From: Candidatus Tisiphia endosymbiont of Dioctria linearis
Lineage (GTDB): Bacteria > Pseudomonadota > Alphaproteobacteria > Rickettsiales > Rickettsiaceae
DNA length: 64,000 nt
Direction of reading: 5' to 3'
Assembly: GCF_964026545.1 (NCBI RefSeq)
Contig: NZ_OZ032156.1
Coordinates: 868,001-932,000 of the forward strand
Part shown: in pieces, positions 10,049 through 21,298 of the stretch
How positions within the stretch are numbered: position 1 is the stretch's first letter
Layout of the letters: every line of letters begins with the position of its first letter
Notes under the pieces: generated by a model
Told to the model about the DNA's origin: nothing
Databases searched by the model: none
Seen by the model: only the letters and a program-made list of their open reading frames with translations
Program-made: the position numbers and the translations under genes

Positions 10049-10077
10049 TTGACGTAAGTATTTATATATTATATAAT
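10049..10077 (+). promoter_or_regulatory. Sigma-70 promoter of higBA
   Basis: TTGACG at 10049-10054 and TATAAT at 10072-10077, separated by 17 bases: a near-consensus housekeeping promoter. It lies 24 bases before the higB start, so the leader is short. The AT-rich stretch around the -10 box would be a logical place for HigA autorepression, but no operator palindrome was confirmed. Confidence 0.72.
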
Positions 10078-10100
10078 GATAACTGTAAATATGATCTTCT

Positions 10101-10385
10101 ATGATAAGAAGCTTTAAGTGTAAAAAGACAAATATATTATTTGAGGAACATATTTGTGATAAGCAATTCTTTGAAATATCAAAAAAGGCTCTTATTAAGC
10201 TTGCAATGATTGATGCAGCAAATATCTTAGATGATTTAATGATACCCCCTGCAAATAGATTAGAGAAATTGCAAGGTGACAGAGCTAATAAGTATAGTAT
10301 TAGAATTAATGATAAATGGAGAATATGCTTTGTTTGGAACAATGGTGATGCTTACGAATTAGAAATAATTGATTATCATAAATAA
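10101..10385 (+). CDS. higB: HigB-like mRNA interferase toxin (RelE/HigB family)
   Basis: 94 residues, typical of HigB host-inhibition toxins. The N-terminal MIRSFKCKKTNILFE, the middle LDDLMIPPANRLEKLQGDR and the C-terminal KYSIRINDKWRICFVWNNGDAYELEIIDYH match the family pattern, including the RI-N-K-R-I/F core of the RNase fold. HigB cleaves mRNA on the ribosome. Toxin-first order with the antitoxin 12 bases downstream is characteristic of higBA. An excellent promoter precedes it, so the pair is probably expressed. Confidence 0.92.
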   Translation: MIRSFKCKKTNILFEEHICDKQFFEISKKALIKLAMIDAANILDDLMIPPANRLEKLQGDRANKYSIRINDKWRICFVWNNGDAYELEIIDYHK

Positions 10386-10397
10386 AAGGTAACTTAT

Positions 10398-10706
10398 ATG
10401 TATAAAATTAATCCGGTACACCCTGGCGAAATACTTAAGACTGAATTCCTGGAACCTTTTGGTATTTCGGCTTATAGATTAGCTAAAGATATTGAAGTAC
10501 CAATTAATAGAATAACAGAGATTGTAAACAAACAAAGAAATATTAGTACTGAAACTGCTCTGTTATTGGCAAAGTATTTCAGTTTATCAGATAGTTTTTG
10601 GATTAGGATACAGTCAAGATATGATGAGGCAGTTACTAAGGAAAAAATATTTAACCATCTTGCCTCTATTCGCCCTTTAGCTACCATGGGAAAAGGCATC
10701 ATGTAA
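10398..10706 (+). CDS. higA: HigA antitoxin, XRE-type DNA-binding protein
   Basis: 102 residues. It begins INPVHPGEILKTEFLEPFGIS, the signature of HigA/VapI antitoxins, followed by an XRE helix-turn-helix (about residues 25-65: YRLAKDIEVPINRITEIVN) and SLSDSFWIRIQSRYD. HigA binds and neutralises HigB and represses the operon. The end RPLATMGKGIM replaces a longer, charged tail often seen; an E-family repeat begins one base after the stop, so the repeat may have altered the C-terminus. Confidence 0.9.
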   Translation: MYKINPVHPGEILKTEFLEPFGISAYRLAKDIEVPINRITEIVNKQRNISTETALLLAKYFSLSDSFWIRIQSRYDEAVTKEKIFNHLASIRPLATMGKGIM

Positions 10707-10814
10707 TATAGTCAATTCAGGGGAAGTTGGTGACGTCGTCGCTCAATGCTCGCCTATTACTTATAGGCGTCGCTCCATCGTTCCTGCTACCCAATTCTCC
10801 TGAATTGACTATAT
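10707..10814. repeat. Full-length family E palindromic element
   Basis: Ends TATAGTCAATTCAGG (10707-10721) and CCTGAATTGACTATA (about 10799-10813) are perfect inverted repeats; the interior is partly palindromic around GCCTATTACTTATAGGC. Read on the minus strand it closely matches the copy embedded in truA (59358-59465). It starts right after higA. Confidence 0.85.
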
Positions 10815-10896
10815 AATAGGTGGTTTGAATTAGATTATTTGACATAAAGCAAGGAATTGCATACTATACCGCCATTATAATGTCTTTGGAGAAAGC

Positions 10897-13800
10897 ATGT
10901 CATCAAATCGGTTATATTTATTTCGAGATACGCGTTTTTTGCCTATCTTCATAGTACAATTTTGTGGTTGTATGAATGATAATATACTAAAGAATGCGTT
11001 AATTATATTAATTACCTATAAACTATCTAGTCAATTGGTGGAATCAGCCCAATTACTTGTACTCGCTGCTAATACTATCTTTGTATTACCTTTTGTAATA
11101 TTTGCAAGTATTGCAGGGCAAGTAGCTGATAGGTATGAGCGATCAACTTTAGTTAAAATCATTAAATTATTTGAACTAACCATAGTGCTTTTTGCTACTT
11201 ATGGATTTTTTGATAATAGTTTATTAATACTGTTTTTATCTATATTGTTTATGGGTATACATTCGGCATTTTTTGGACCAATCAAATATAGTGTTTTGCC
11301 AGATCATTTATATCGAAATGAGTTATTGGGAGCTAATGGATTCGTTGAGGCGGGAACATTTATTTCCATTTTAGTTGGTACTATTATTGGAGGATACTAC
11401 ACTATAAGTGGCAATTTAATAATCACTATTCTGATAATGATTGCTGTAATTGGCGTTATTGCTAGTTATTTTATGCCAAAATCAAATAATTCTAATTGTG
11501 AAATTAAAATAAAATTAAATTTATTTCGCGAAAATATAGAAATGATTAAATATGCCAAATCTAAAAAGCAAGTATATTTAGCAATTCTTGGTATATCTTG
11601 GTTTTGGTTTATCAGTGCGGCAATACTTGCCCAAATTCCAGCTCTTGCTAAAAATACTTTTGGAGCAGATGAAAATGTTGCTAATTTGTTTCTTGCCACA
11701 TTTTCAATTGGAGTAGGGGTTGGTTCTTTTTGGTGTAGTAAGATTTTGGGGAATGAAATTACCACGAAATATGTTTTTGTTTCAGCGATTGGTGTCAGTA
11801 TATTTGGTATTGATTTATTTTTCGCCAGTCGAATTAGTGCGGTTCATTATGAACCGGAGCAATTAAAGAGTATATTTGTCTTTTTATCTAAAAAGCATAA
11901 TTGGCGGATTATTATAGATTTATTTTTTATAGCTGCTATTGCGGGGTTATATATTGTTCCGCTTTTTGCAGTATTACAATATCTTAGCTCCTCAGCTCAT
12001 CGTAGTAGAATAATTGCTATAAATAATTTTGCTAATGCTGTATTTATGGCTGGGTCTACTGCAATACTTTCGTTGTTATTCTATTGGGAATATTCGATAC
12101 CATCGGTTATATTATTTATTAGCATACTTAACATAGTGGTAGCTTATTATATTTATCAATTAATTCCTGAAGTAAAAATAGTACCTTTTGCTGTTAACCG
12201 AGCTATTTTAAAATTTATTTTTGATTGCATGTACAGAGTAGAAGTAAAAGGTATTGAAAATTTTTATAAAGCTGGCAAAAGATCAGTAGTTATCGCCAAT
12301 CATATTTCATATCTTGATCCTGCATTACTGGTAACTTATTTACCTGAAGAAATGACTTTTGCCATTAATACAAATATGGCTAAAGTGTGGTGGGTAAAAC
12401 CATTTTTAACGATGGCAAAAACTCTACCAGTTGATCCCGCTAATGCAATGGCTATAAAGAGTTTGATTAGGGAAGTGCAAAAAGATAAAAAAGTTGCTAT
12501 CTTTCCCGAAGGAAGAATAAGTATTACTGGTTCCTTAATGAAGATATATGAAGGACCTGGCATGATCTCTGAAAAAGCTGATGCAACAATTTTACCTGTA
12601 AGAATAGATGGTACACAGTTTACTAATTTTTCTAAACTTAAAAATATACTAAAAACACGGATATTTCCTAAGGTTACTATCACTATTTTACCACCAGTAA
12701 AGTCTCCTGCTAATCAGAATATGGATAATAGGGAAAAGCGTAAATATATAGGTCAGGCTCTTTATGATATTATGACTGATATGATATTTGAAAGCTCTGA
12801 TTACCAGAATACTATATTTCAGTCTCTCCTTGAAACAGCAAAAGCTTATGGTTTTAACAAAAAAATAATACAAGATATTGATGATAAGTCTGTTACCTAT
12901 CGTCAATTAATATTACAATCTTTTACTTTAGCAAATTTAATAAAACAGGATACAGAAGTAGCTGAGTATATAGGTATTATGCTACCTAACATGGTTGAAA
13001 CGATTGTTACTTTTTATGCTATGCAAGCCTGTTCCCGTCGACCGGTCATGATTGATTATATGAGTGATGTTAGCAATGTAGTGGCATCGTGCAAAACAAC
13101 GTCAGTGAAAACCGTCTATACTTCAAAACAATTTGTTGAAAAAACTGGGTTGCAAGAAATGTTGGCAAAGATCTTAGAAGTTAATATAAAAGTCATTTAT
13201 CTTGAAGATTTAACAACAAGAGTTACTTTATATTTAAGAATTAAGGCTATGATAGCTAGCTTTTTCCCACAGAGTTATTATAGCAATATGTGTGCTAGTT
13301 ATGATGACAATGATCCGTCAGTTGTCGTATTTACTTCAGGCGTTTCAGCTTCTCCTAAGGCTGTAGTATTGTCGCATAGAAACCTGCAAGCTAATAGATG
13401 CCAGGTTCTAGCTAAGTTACATTTTAGTCTAGATGATTTTGCCTTTATGGCTTTGCCATTATTTCACTGTTTTGGTTTATCTGGCACAATAATGATGACG
13501 CTTAACGGTATACCAGCCTTTCTTTATCCTTCTCCTTTGCATTATCGGAGTGTTCCTGAGATAATATATGATATCGGAGCAACGATTATATTTGGTACAG
13601 ATGTATTTTTACATAATTATGCCACCTGTGCTCATCCTTATGATTTTTATTCTATAAGATACGTGTTTGCCAGTAGTGAGAAACTTAGGAAAGAAACAAG
13701 GCAATTATGGCTCGATAAATTTGGTATAAGAATTTTTGAAGGATATGGGGCGTCTGAAACAGCTCCAATAATAGCGTGTAATACTCCCATGCATTATCGT

Positions 13801-14382
13801 GGTGGAAGTGTAGGTCGTTTGATGCCTAAAATAGAATATTATATTAAACCAATTAACGGAATAGAAGAGGGGGGACAACTATTTATTAAGGGGCCAAATA
13901 TCATGCTTGGCTATATGCACTCTAATAATCCTGGAGTTATTCATCCGACATCATCAGAAAATTTGGGTCTGGGCTGGTATGATACTGGGGATGTTGCAAA
14001 AATTGATAAAGATGGTTATCTTACCTTATTAGGTCGTGTTCAACAATTTGTTGCAATAGAAGAAGTAGTCTCGTTGGTATTAATAGAGGAATTAGCTAAT
14101 ATGATTGATGTTGATAGTAGACATGTGGCTATTTGTTCTGATGATGGTAATAAAGACAGACAAATTTTTCTCTTTACCACCAGTCAGACTATAAATAGGG
14201 AAAATTTTATAGAAATGATGCATAAAAATTCAGCATATCCGAGACAAAATACTGAATTAACAAAATATTTGCCAGAGATTATCCATGTTAAAGAAATACC
14301 GATTCTACCAATAGGTAAAGTAAATTATCGGCAAATAACTAAAATGCTTGAAAATTATAGAAAAGCAATTAGAATACTTTGA
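10897..14382 (+). CDS. Fused lysophospholipid transporter / acyltransferase / acyl-ACP synthetase (LplT-Aas type)
   Basis: 1161 residues in three modules. Residues about 1-425 are an MFS-type transporter of the LplT kind (about 12 helices, GQVADRYERS loop). About 440-640 is a PlsC acyltransferase (NHISYLD with catalytic His near 468 and Asp, FPEGRIS near 536). About 660-1161 is an AMP-binding acyl-ACP synthetase (TSGVSASPKAVVLSHRN near 810, YGASETAP, YDTGD). It would flip lysophospholipid inward and re-acylate it, repairing membranes. RBS GGAG lies 8-9 bases before the ATG at 10897. E. coli splits this into lplT and aas. Confidence 0.9.
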   Translation: MSSNRLYLFRDTRFLPIFIVQFCGCMNDNILKNALIILITYKLSSQLVESAQLLVLAANTIFVLPFVIFASIAGQVADRYERSTLVKIIKLFELTIVLFATYGFFDNSLLILFLSILFMGIHSAFFGPIKYSVLPDHLYRNELLGANGFVEAGTFISILVGTIIGGYYTISGNLIITILIMIAVIGVIASYFMPKSNNSNCEIKIKLNLFRENIEMIKYAKSKKQVYLAILGISWFWFISAAILAQIPALAKNTFGADENVANLFLATFSIGVGVGSFWCSKILGNEITTKYVFVSAIGVSIFGIDLFFASRISAVHYEPEQLKSIFVFLSKKHNWRIIIDLFFIAAIAGLYIVPLFAVLQYLSSSAHRSRIIAINNFANAVFMAGSTAILSLLFYWEYSIPSVILFISILNIVVAYYIYQLIPEVKIVPFAVNRAILKFIFDCMYRVEVKGIENFYKAGKRSVVIANHISYLDPALLVTYLPEEMTFAINTNMAKVWWVKPFLTMAKTLPVDPANAMAIKSLIREVQKDKKVAIFPEGRISITGSLMKIYEGPGMISEKADATILPVRIDGTQFTNFSKLKNILKTRIFPKVTITILPPVKSPANQNMDNREKRKYIGQALYDIMTDMIFESSDYQNTIFQSLLETAKAYGFNKKIIQDIDDKSVTYRQLILQSFTLANLIKQDTEVAEYIGIMLPNMVETIVTFYAMQACSRRPVMIDYMSDVSNVVASCKTTSVKTVYTSKQFVEKTGLQEMLAKILEVNIKVIYLEDLTTRVTLYLRIKAMIASFFPQSYYSNMCASYDDNDPSVVVFTSGVSASPKAVVLSHRNLQANRCQVLAKLHFSLDDFAFMALPLFHCFGLSGTIMMTLNGIPAFLYPSPLHYRSVPEIIYDIGATIIFGTDVFLHNYATCAHPYDFYSIRYVFASSEKLRKETRQLWLDKFGIRIFEGYGASETAPIIACNTPMHYRGGSVGRLMPKIEYYIKPINGIEEGGQLFIKGPNIMLGYMHSNNPGVIHPTSSENLGLGWYDTGDVAKIDKDGYLTLLGRVQQFVAIEEVVSLVLIEELANMIDVDSRHVAICSDDGNKDRQIFLFTTSQTINRENFIEMMHKNSAYPRQNTELTKYLPEIIHVKEIPILPIGKVNYRQITKMLENYRKAIRIL

Positions 14383-14495
14383 TAAGGTAAGGAACTCATG
14401 TTTAATAGAAAAATTGATATACAGTGTAATTGTTGATTCTCTATTTGAGTATAAACTTTTTTTTAAACCTAAATATATTGAATAGAAAAGATATT

Positions 14496-15302
14496 ATGCA
14501 TAATGTTATTAGTAAAATATTATTGATTATTGTCGTTGTCCTAATAGCATTATTTGCTTATAAAACTATGAAGACTCCTAATCCTGTTTCTGCTACTGTT
14601 TCGATTGATACTGCAGATCAGCAATTATTAGATCAAAAAGAACAAGTGAGGAAAACCGAGCAAATTGTAAAAGAATATTTACTAAATAATCCTGAAGTAA
14701 TAATTCAATCAATAGAAGGTCTCCAACGACGTAAAATGCAGGAAATGGAAATAAAAACTGGTGAATATATCAGAGACAATAAATCTGAAATAGAGAATTC
14801 TCCTGCATCTCCAGTACTTGGTAATCCGAATGGTGATATAATCATTGCTGCTTTTTATGATTATAATTGTAGTTATTGTAAAAAAGGTAGTCATTTTATT
14901 AATCAGTTAATCAAATTAGATGCGAACATTAAGGTTGTTTTGCAACTATATCCACTTCTTGGTGATGCATCTAATTATGCAGCAACTATTGCTTTGGCTG
15001 TTTATAAGACAACTCCTGATAAGTTTCAGGATATTCACAATGGTTTAATGGAGCTAAAACCTATTACCAAAGAATCTGTAGAAAAATTGCTTTTAGCAAA
15101 TGATTTAAATCTTGAGATAATCGCAGAAGAAATTAATAAAGGGGAGATAAACAATCTTCTCGACAAAAATGTTAAATTAGCAAAAGGTTTAAGAATACAG
15201 GGAGTTCCTGCCTATATTATTAATGGTAAATTAATGGCAGGAATGATGGATCTAGAACAATTGCAAAAAATAATTGCTGATATAAGAAGTAAAAATAAAT
15301 AA
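14496..15302 (+). CDS. DsbA-like periplasmic thiol oxidoreductase
   Basis: About 269 residues from the ATG at 14496; the frame is open to 14430 but without a better start. An N-terminal hydrophobic helix (about residues 7-25) acts as signal or anchor. A linker holds a short helix (KTEQIVKEYLLNNPEVIIQSIEGL, as in the Com1/DsbA group), then a thioredoxin-like DsbA domain with redox site CSYC near 124-127 and the cis-Pro loop GVPAYIING. It forms or shuffles disulfides in exported proteins. Lies 114 bases after the acyltransferase gene. Confidence 0.88.
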   Translation: MHNVISKILLIIVVVLIALFAYKTMKTPNPVSATVSIDTADQQLLDQKEQVRKTEQIVKEYLLNNPEVIIQSIEGLQRRKMQEMEIKTGEYIRDNKSEIENSPASPVLGNPNGDIIIAAFYDYNCSYCKKGSHFINQLIKLDANIKVVLQLYPLLGDASNYAATIALAVYKTTPDKFQDIHNGLMELKPITKESVEKLLLANDLNLEIIAEEINKGEINNLLDKNVKLAKGLRIQGVPAYIINGKLMAGMMDLEQLQKIIADIRSKNK

Positions 15303-15309
15303 TACTGGT

Positions 15310-15330
15310 ATACTCAAGTGATTTGAGTAT
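15310..15330. repeat. Collapsed family B palindrome
   Basis: ATACTCAA GTGAT TTGAGTAT-type palindrome immediately after the DsbA-like gene. The arms match the left arm of the yaaA element (GTACTCAAATGATTTGGAG). It has no T-run, so I do not call it a terminator. Confidence 0.5.
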
Positions 15331-15493
15331 GTTCAGCTATTGATTGTAACTTTTTAATTATTTTTGGATGGTTGTTTATGTAAATATGTTTGACAAATGT
15401 AAAATAATTTGATAAATACTTAGTACTAGTATCAATTCCCAAAATTAAGTTAGTTACCCGAAAATATAAATGCTCTCTATGTTCTACTTAAGC

Positions 15494-15543
15494 CTAGGAG
15501 GTTGCCTGCGATAACTAATTAGTTATTTCCGACCGCCTCCTAG
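15494..15543. repeat. Short family C palindrome (50 bp)
   Basis: CTAGGAGGTTGCCTGCGATAA at the left and a matching inverse, TTATTTCCGACCGCCTCCTAG, at the right, meeting at AACTAATTAGTT. Ends are CTAG on both sides. Similar arms occur at 15788-15958, 59081-59105 and 59224-59284. Confidence 0.75.
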
Positions 15544-15787
15544 CTGGGTTGTTGGAATTTTGTGATACTAATTCCTCAAATTATTAGAGTAGTAGTCTAA
15601 ACCTTAATCTTTCGTAGGTTTCATGATTTTCCCGGTTTTTAAGAAATAAACCTCTTTTCAAAACTAGCCATGAGAGAGGAATTTTTAATAAAAAATTAAT
15701 CGAAAAATCGTAACTAGTACTTAATAAATGTACACAATGATTTCCTCGATTGATTTTGACAACAAAATGACCTGAAATAATAAAATT

Positions 15788-15958
15788 TCTAGGAGGCTGC
15801 CTGCTATAACTAATTAATTGTATTTTGAGCTATTTTTCGGCGATAATAAATATGATTTTTGGAGGAATAGTGTACCTATTTCAAGAAAATCATGTTTATT
15901 TGCAGCCAAAAAGAGCCAAATATAGAATTACTTTAGTTATTGCAGGCAGCCTTCTAGA
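15788..15958. mobile_element. Family C MITE-like element (171 bp)
   Basis: Left end TCTAGGAGGCTGCCTGCTAT and right end, read inverted, TCTAGAAGGCTGCCTGCAAT; the inverted match continues through ATAACTAA. The interior is itself palindromic (GATTTTTGG.../...AAGAAAATC around 15852-15893), so the whole could fold as one long hairpin. It encodes no protein. The flanking CTAG-like ends resemble the IS5 target here, but the end sequence differs from the IS and from family F. Confidence 0.7.
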
Positions 15959-15994
15959 ACAGTCTAATCTTAACTAATCTAAAGAAAATAAAAT

Positions 15995-18315
<2,321 letters not shown>

Positions 18316-18339
18316 AGATTATTATGTATAGTTAGTAGC

Positions 18340-19218
18340 ATGCTCAGTATAATCTCACCAGCTAAAACTCAAGATTTTACTTCTCAAATAGTGGGGTTGC
18401 CATCGGTGTACTCAAATGATTTGGAGAATTGGAACGTAAAACAAGGGGTGAGCGAGCGGAACGTACAACTAGTACGTGAGCACGCGGAAACCCCGAAGTT
18501 TTGCGGAGCCAATTCTTCAAAGCAGAAGAGTATGCAACCCCATTTTTTTACTAAAACACAAGTTCTTTTACAAATATGTAAAAATTTGTCACAAAATCAG
18601 ATTAAGCAGTTAATGGGGGTTAGCGATAAACTGGCTGAGCTTAATTATCATAGATTTCAAGATTTTGATAATCAACCTCAGAAGCAAGCGATATTTGCCT
18701 ATGATGGGGATGTTTACAATAACATTGATAGGCGGAATTTTACCGCAGAACAGTGGGATTTCTTGCAAGGACACACGTTAATTATATCAGGTTTATACGG
18801 TGCACTAAGAGTTTTTGAAAAAATAAAACCTTATCGACTAGAAATGTCAACAAAATTGCCAAATTTTGAAAAATTATCAAATTTCTGGCAAAACGATATT
18901 ACCAATTATATAAATCAAATATTAGCAACTCATCAAAATAAATACCTCATCAACCTAGCCTCCAATGAATATTCCTGCGTCATCAATCAGAATGATCTTA
19001 AATATCCAGTAATTAATATATATTTTAAAGAAAGAAGAAACAATAAATTACAAATAATAGCAATAAACTCCAAAAAGGCTAGGGGCAGCATGTTTAATTT
19101 TATTGCAGAAAATCTTATAGACCTCCCTGAAAAATTAAAACACTTTTCTAAGCAAAACTATCAATATAGCGAAACCGAGTCTTCCAATAACGATTGGATA
19201 TTTGTTAAAAATGCATAA
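18340..19218 (+). CDS. yaaA: YaaA-family (DUF328) peroxide-stress protein with an inserted palindromic element
   Basis: 292 residues. The first 22 residues MLSIISPAKTQDFTSQIV and everything from QPHFFTKTQVLLQICKNL onward, including SGLYGALR and SNEYSCVI, match the YaaA family. YaaA in E. coli limits free iron during peroxide stress and binds DNA. Between them, about residues 24-65 are encoded by a B-type palindromic repeat (18408-18533) that keeps the frame open, so the protein is about 42 residues longer than the family norm. Whether the insert is tolerated in the folded protein is unknown. Confidence 0.85.
   Translation: MLSIISPAKTQDFTSQIVGLPSVYSNDLENWNVKQGVSERNVQLVREHAETPKFCGANSSKQKSMQPHFFTKTQVLLQICKNLSQNQIKQLMGVSDKLAELNYHRFQDFDNQPQKQAIFAYDGDVYNNIDRRNFTAEQWDFLQGHTLIISGLYGALRVFEKIKPYRLEMSTKLPNFEKLSNFWQNDITNYINQILATHQNKYLINLASNEYSCVINQNDLKYPVINIYFKERRNNKLQIIAINSKKARGSMFNFIAENLIDLPEKLKHFSKQNYQYSETESSNNDWIFVKNA
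18408..18533. repeat. Family B palindromic element inside yaaA
   Basis: Left GTACTCAAATGATTTGGAGA and right CTTCAAAGCAGAAGAGTAT are imperfect inverted repeats (both read TACTC-n-TTTG-n-AGAATTGG inward). About 126 bp, translated in frame within YaaA. Shortened relatives are at 3095-3153 (in chpT), 15310-15330 and 31757-31780. Confidence 0.8.
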
Positions 19219-20062
19219 GTTGTAATATTACCACTACATTTAAATTTAAAGGTAATAACTGCAATTATATTTAAATTCTTTGCTATTTTGATTATTATTT
19301 TATTAATGACTTATAAAATTAGTGGGATTATTTATGGAATTTAATCGTAACAAAGCAATTATTGGCTTTCTTAAAGCCAATGAGGAACAAAAATTTACTC
19401 CTATTCAAATAGCTGAATGGCTAGTAAAAACTTATCCTGAGGAAGTCAAAAAGAAAGCAGAAAGAAGTAAAAACGAAACACTGAATAATATAAATGATCC
19501 ATTGAAAAAGGCTGAAGTCATGTTGGAAATCCTTAGTGGAGAGATGCATAAAAATTGGTTTCAAGGCATACAAAATCAGGAACCTAATATTAAAAAAGAA
19601 GACTATCCACGTAGATATTATTATACTAAAGAAACTGAGCAGGTAGAGATAGAAGATGCTGAAAAAGGGGCAAACATAAAAGAACAAGAAGTGCATCTAA
19701 AGCTTTCAGAATTTCTTTGGCAGGAACTTAGTATTTATAACATGCCTATTAATGAAAAATGTTCTTCAAATCGTAAGGGTACTAACGGTAATAAATGGTT
19801 ATATCCTGATCTAGTGGGGATGGAGGATCTTACTAAAGATTGGGCACTAGTGACTAAAAATTGCGTTAAACAATTTGCCGATAAAAAAGCTAAGCTTTGG
19901 TCTTTTGAGGTAAAAGTAGCAATTAATTAGTACCAATGTGAGGCAATCTTTTTTTCAAGCATTATCAAATTCCTCATGGGCTCATTATGGATATTTAGTA
20001 GCTTCTTCTTTAGTAGAAGGTAAAGAAGATACTTTACGTGAACTAGAAATCCTTGCTGCTAG

Positions 20063-20939
20063 GTTCTGTTGACAAAATTTTATGTTAAGTTATCAGAGGA
20101 GAATAAAGAAGTTGCAATAGTAAGAAGAAATGGTAGTTTCTAGTTATCGAAACCAAGAAACTACCGATATGAAGTATTACATAGAAGACCAAGCATGGGA
20201 AGCAATTTTATCATTTTTTAAGAAAAAAAAAGCTATACACAACAAGAATGAGGAAAAAATAAGACAGTTTATTGAAGCAATATGGTTTATTGCTAGAACA
20301 GGTTGTCAATGGCGTCTTCTGCCTGATTATTATGGTTGTTGGTACAGTGTTTATCGCAGATTTAAGAGATGGGTTGACAAAGGTATATGGGAAGCTTTAA
20401 TGGATCATGTTAAAGTAGATGTAGATATGGAATCAATGATGATTGATGCAACTATTGTAAGAGCACATGCTTGCTCATCTGGATATATTAAAGGTAATCA
20501 AGAGGAAGCAGCTTTAGGTAGAAGCAAAGGTGGTTTTAGTACTAAAATTCATGCCCTCGTTGATGCATTGGGTAACCCACTGAAGTTTATACTAACTGCT
20601 GGGCAAAGAAATGATATCACTCAGGCTGAAAATCTTACTAAAGATGTTCAGAATACGACGGTGATAGGCGATAAAGGATATGATAGTAGTGCGTTTGTAG
20701 AAAGCTTAGAAAATAAGGGGGGTGAGGTTGTTATACCACCAAAATCTAATCGTAAAGTACAACGTGAATATGATAAACATATTTATAAAGAACGCCATTT
20801 AATTGAATGTTTCTTTGGTAAAATCAAATATTTTAGGCATATATTTTCTAGGTTTGATAAAGCCCCAACCACCTTTTTAGCCTTTCTAAATTTTGTTGGA
20901 GCTTTAATATGGTTACGTTAAAAATTTTGTCAACAGAAC
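20063..20939 (+). mobile_element. IS5-family insertion sequence, copy 2 (877 bp)
   Basis: Same 19-bp inverted ends and same length as copy 1 at 6352. Flanked by CTAG at 20059-20062 and 20940-20943. Removing the IS and one CTAG restores the reading AARHGIGF of the split HrgA-like gene, so the original target was a single CTAG and the insertion is datable as later than that gene's arrival. Confidence 0.95.
20130..20921 (+). CDS. IS5-family DDE transposase, copy 2
   Basis: 263 residues, identical to the copy at 6419 except Thr for Ala at residue 12 and His for Arg at 237. The DDE residues D106, D181 and E226 are intact, so both copies look functional. Same orientation as copy 1, 13.7 kb apart. 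Confidence 0.93.
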   Translation: MVVSSYRNQETTDMKYYIEDQAWEAILSFFKKKKAIHNKNEEKIRQFIEAIWFIARTGCQWRLLPDYYGCWYSVYRRFKRWVDKGIWEALMDHVKVDVDMESMMIDATIVRAHACSSGYIKGNQEEAALGRSKGGFSTKIHALVDALGNPLKFILTAGQRNDITQAENLTKDVQNTTVIGDKGYDSSAFVESLENKGGEVVIPPKSNRKVQREYDKHIYKERHLIECFFGKIKYFRHIFSRFDKAPTTFLAFLNFVGALIWLR

Positions 20940-21298
20940 CTAGACATGGCATAGGATTTATTTTATTAAATATAGAAGAGCCGGTTGAAAAAGGTCGAAT
21001 ACTAATTCCTGCTAAAGAAAGATTAGAAATTGATTGGGATATGGCTAATAGATTAGTTAAAGAAAACAAGGATTTTAAATCTTTTATAGAAGAAGTTGAT
21101 GATTTTTGTATAACTGGGAAAACTAAACGTCCTGGCTGGAAGCATGTGAATTATTATTTTAACTTTTCTATACTATTTTTCCTTGCTATCATTAGTCAAA
21201 TCATCAACTATTATATAATTAAGTAATTAAACAAGCAGATAAAAGTAACACCGGGGAAATATGAACTATTGGAAGTCAACAGTAACATTGAGTCAATT

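Larger units (their letters stand above)
15303..15994. other. Long intergenic region rich in palindromes, before rho
   Basis: 692 bases with no convincing gene on either strand. Contents: a collapsed B-type palindrome (15310-15330), a 50-bp C-type palindrome (15494-15543) and a 171-bp C-type MITE (15788-15958). The rho promoter and any rho leader attenuator must also be here, but I could not place boxes confidently; the MITE ends only 36 bases before the rho start. Confidence 0.6.
19322..21226 (+). pseudogene. HrgA-like (COG2958) gene disrupted by a frameshift and by IS5 copy 2
   Basis: The intact 5' part (19334-19930, about 199 residues) has an HTH-like N-terminus (MEFNRNKAIIGFLKANEEQKFTPIQIAEW) and LWSFEVKVAIN. 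It then stops, but the next frame continues the family sequence from about 19926: ISTNVRQSFFQALSNSSWAH, GYLVASSLVEGKEDTLRE, up to AA at 20058. IS5 copy 2 interrupts here. After it (20942 onward) comes RHGIGFILLNIEEP, ILIPAKERLEIDWDMANRL and KENKDFKSFI. HrgA genes accompany restriction-modification loci in Helicobacter; the function is unsettled. Confidence 0.75.

Noticed and set aside
15303..15994. Riboswitch or tRNA-like RNA upstream of rho
   Set aside because: Strong palindromes are explained by transposable-type repeats that recur at 59.1-59.3 kb; no conserved aptamer core or tRNA arms could be drawn.
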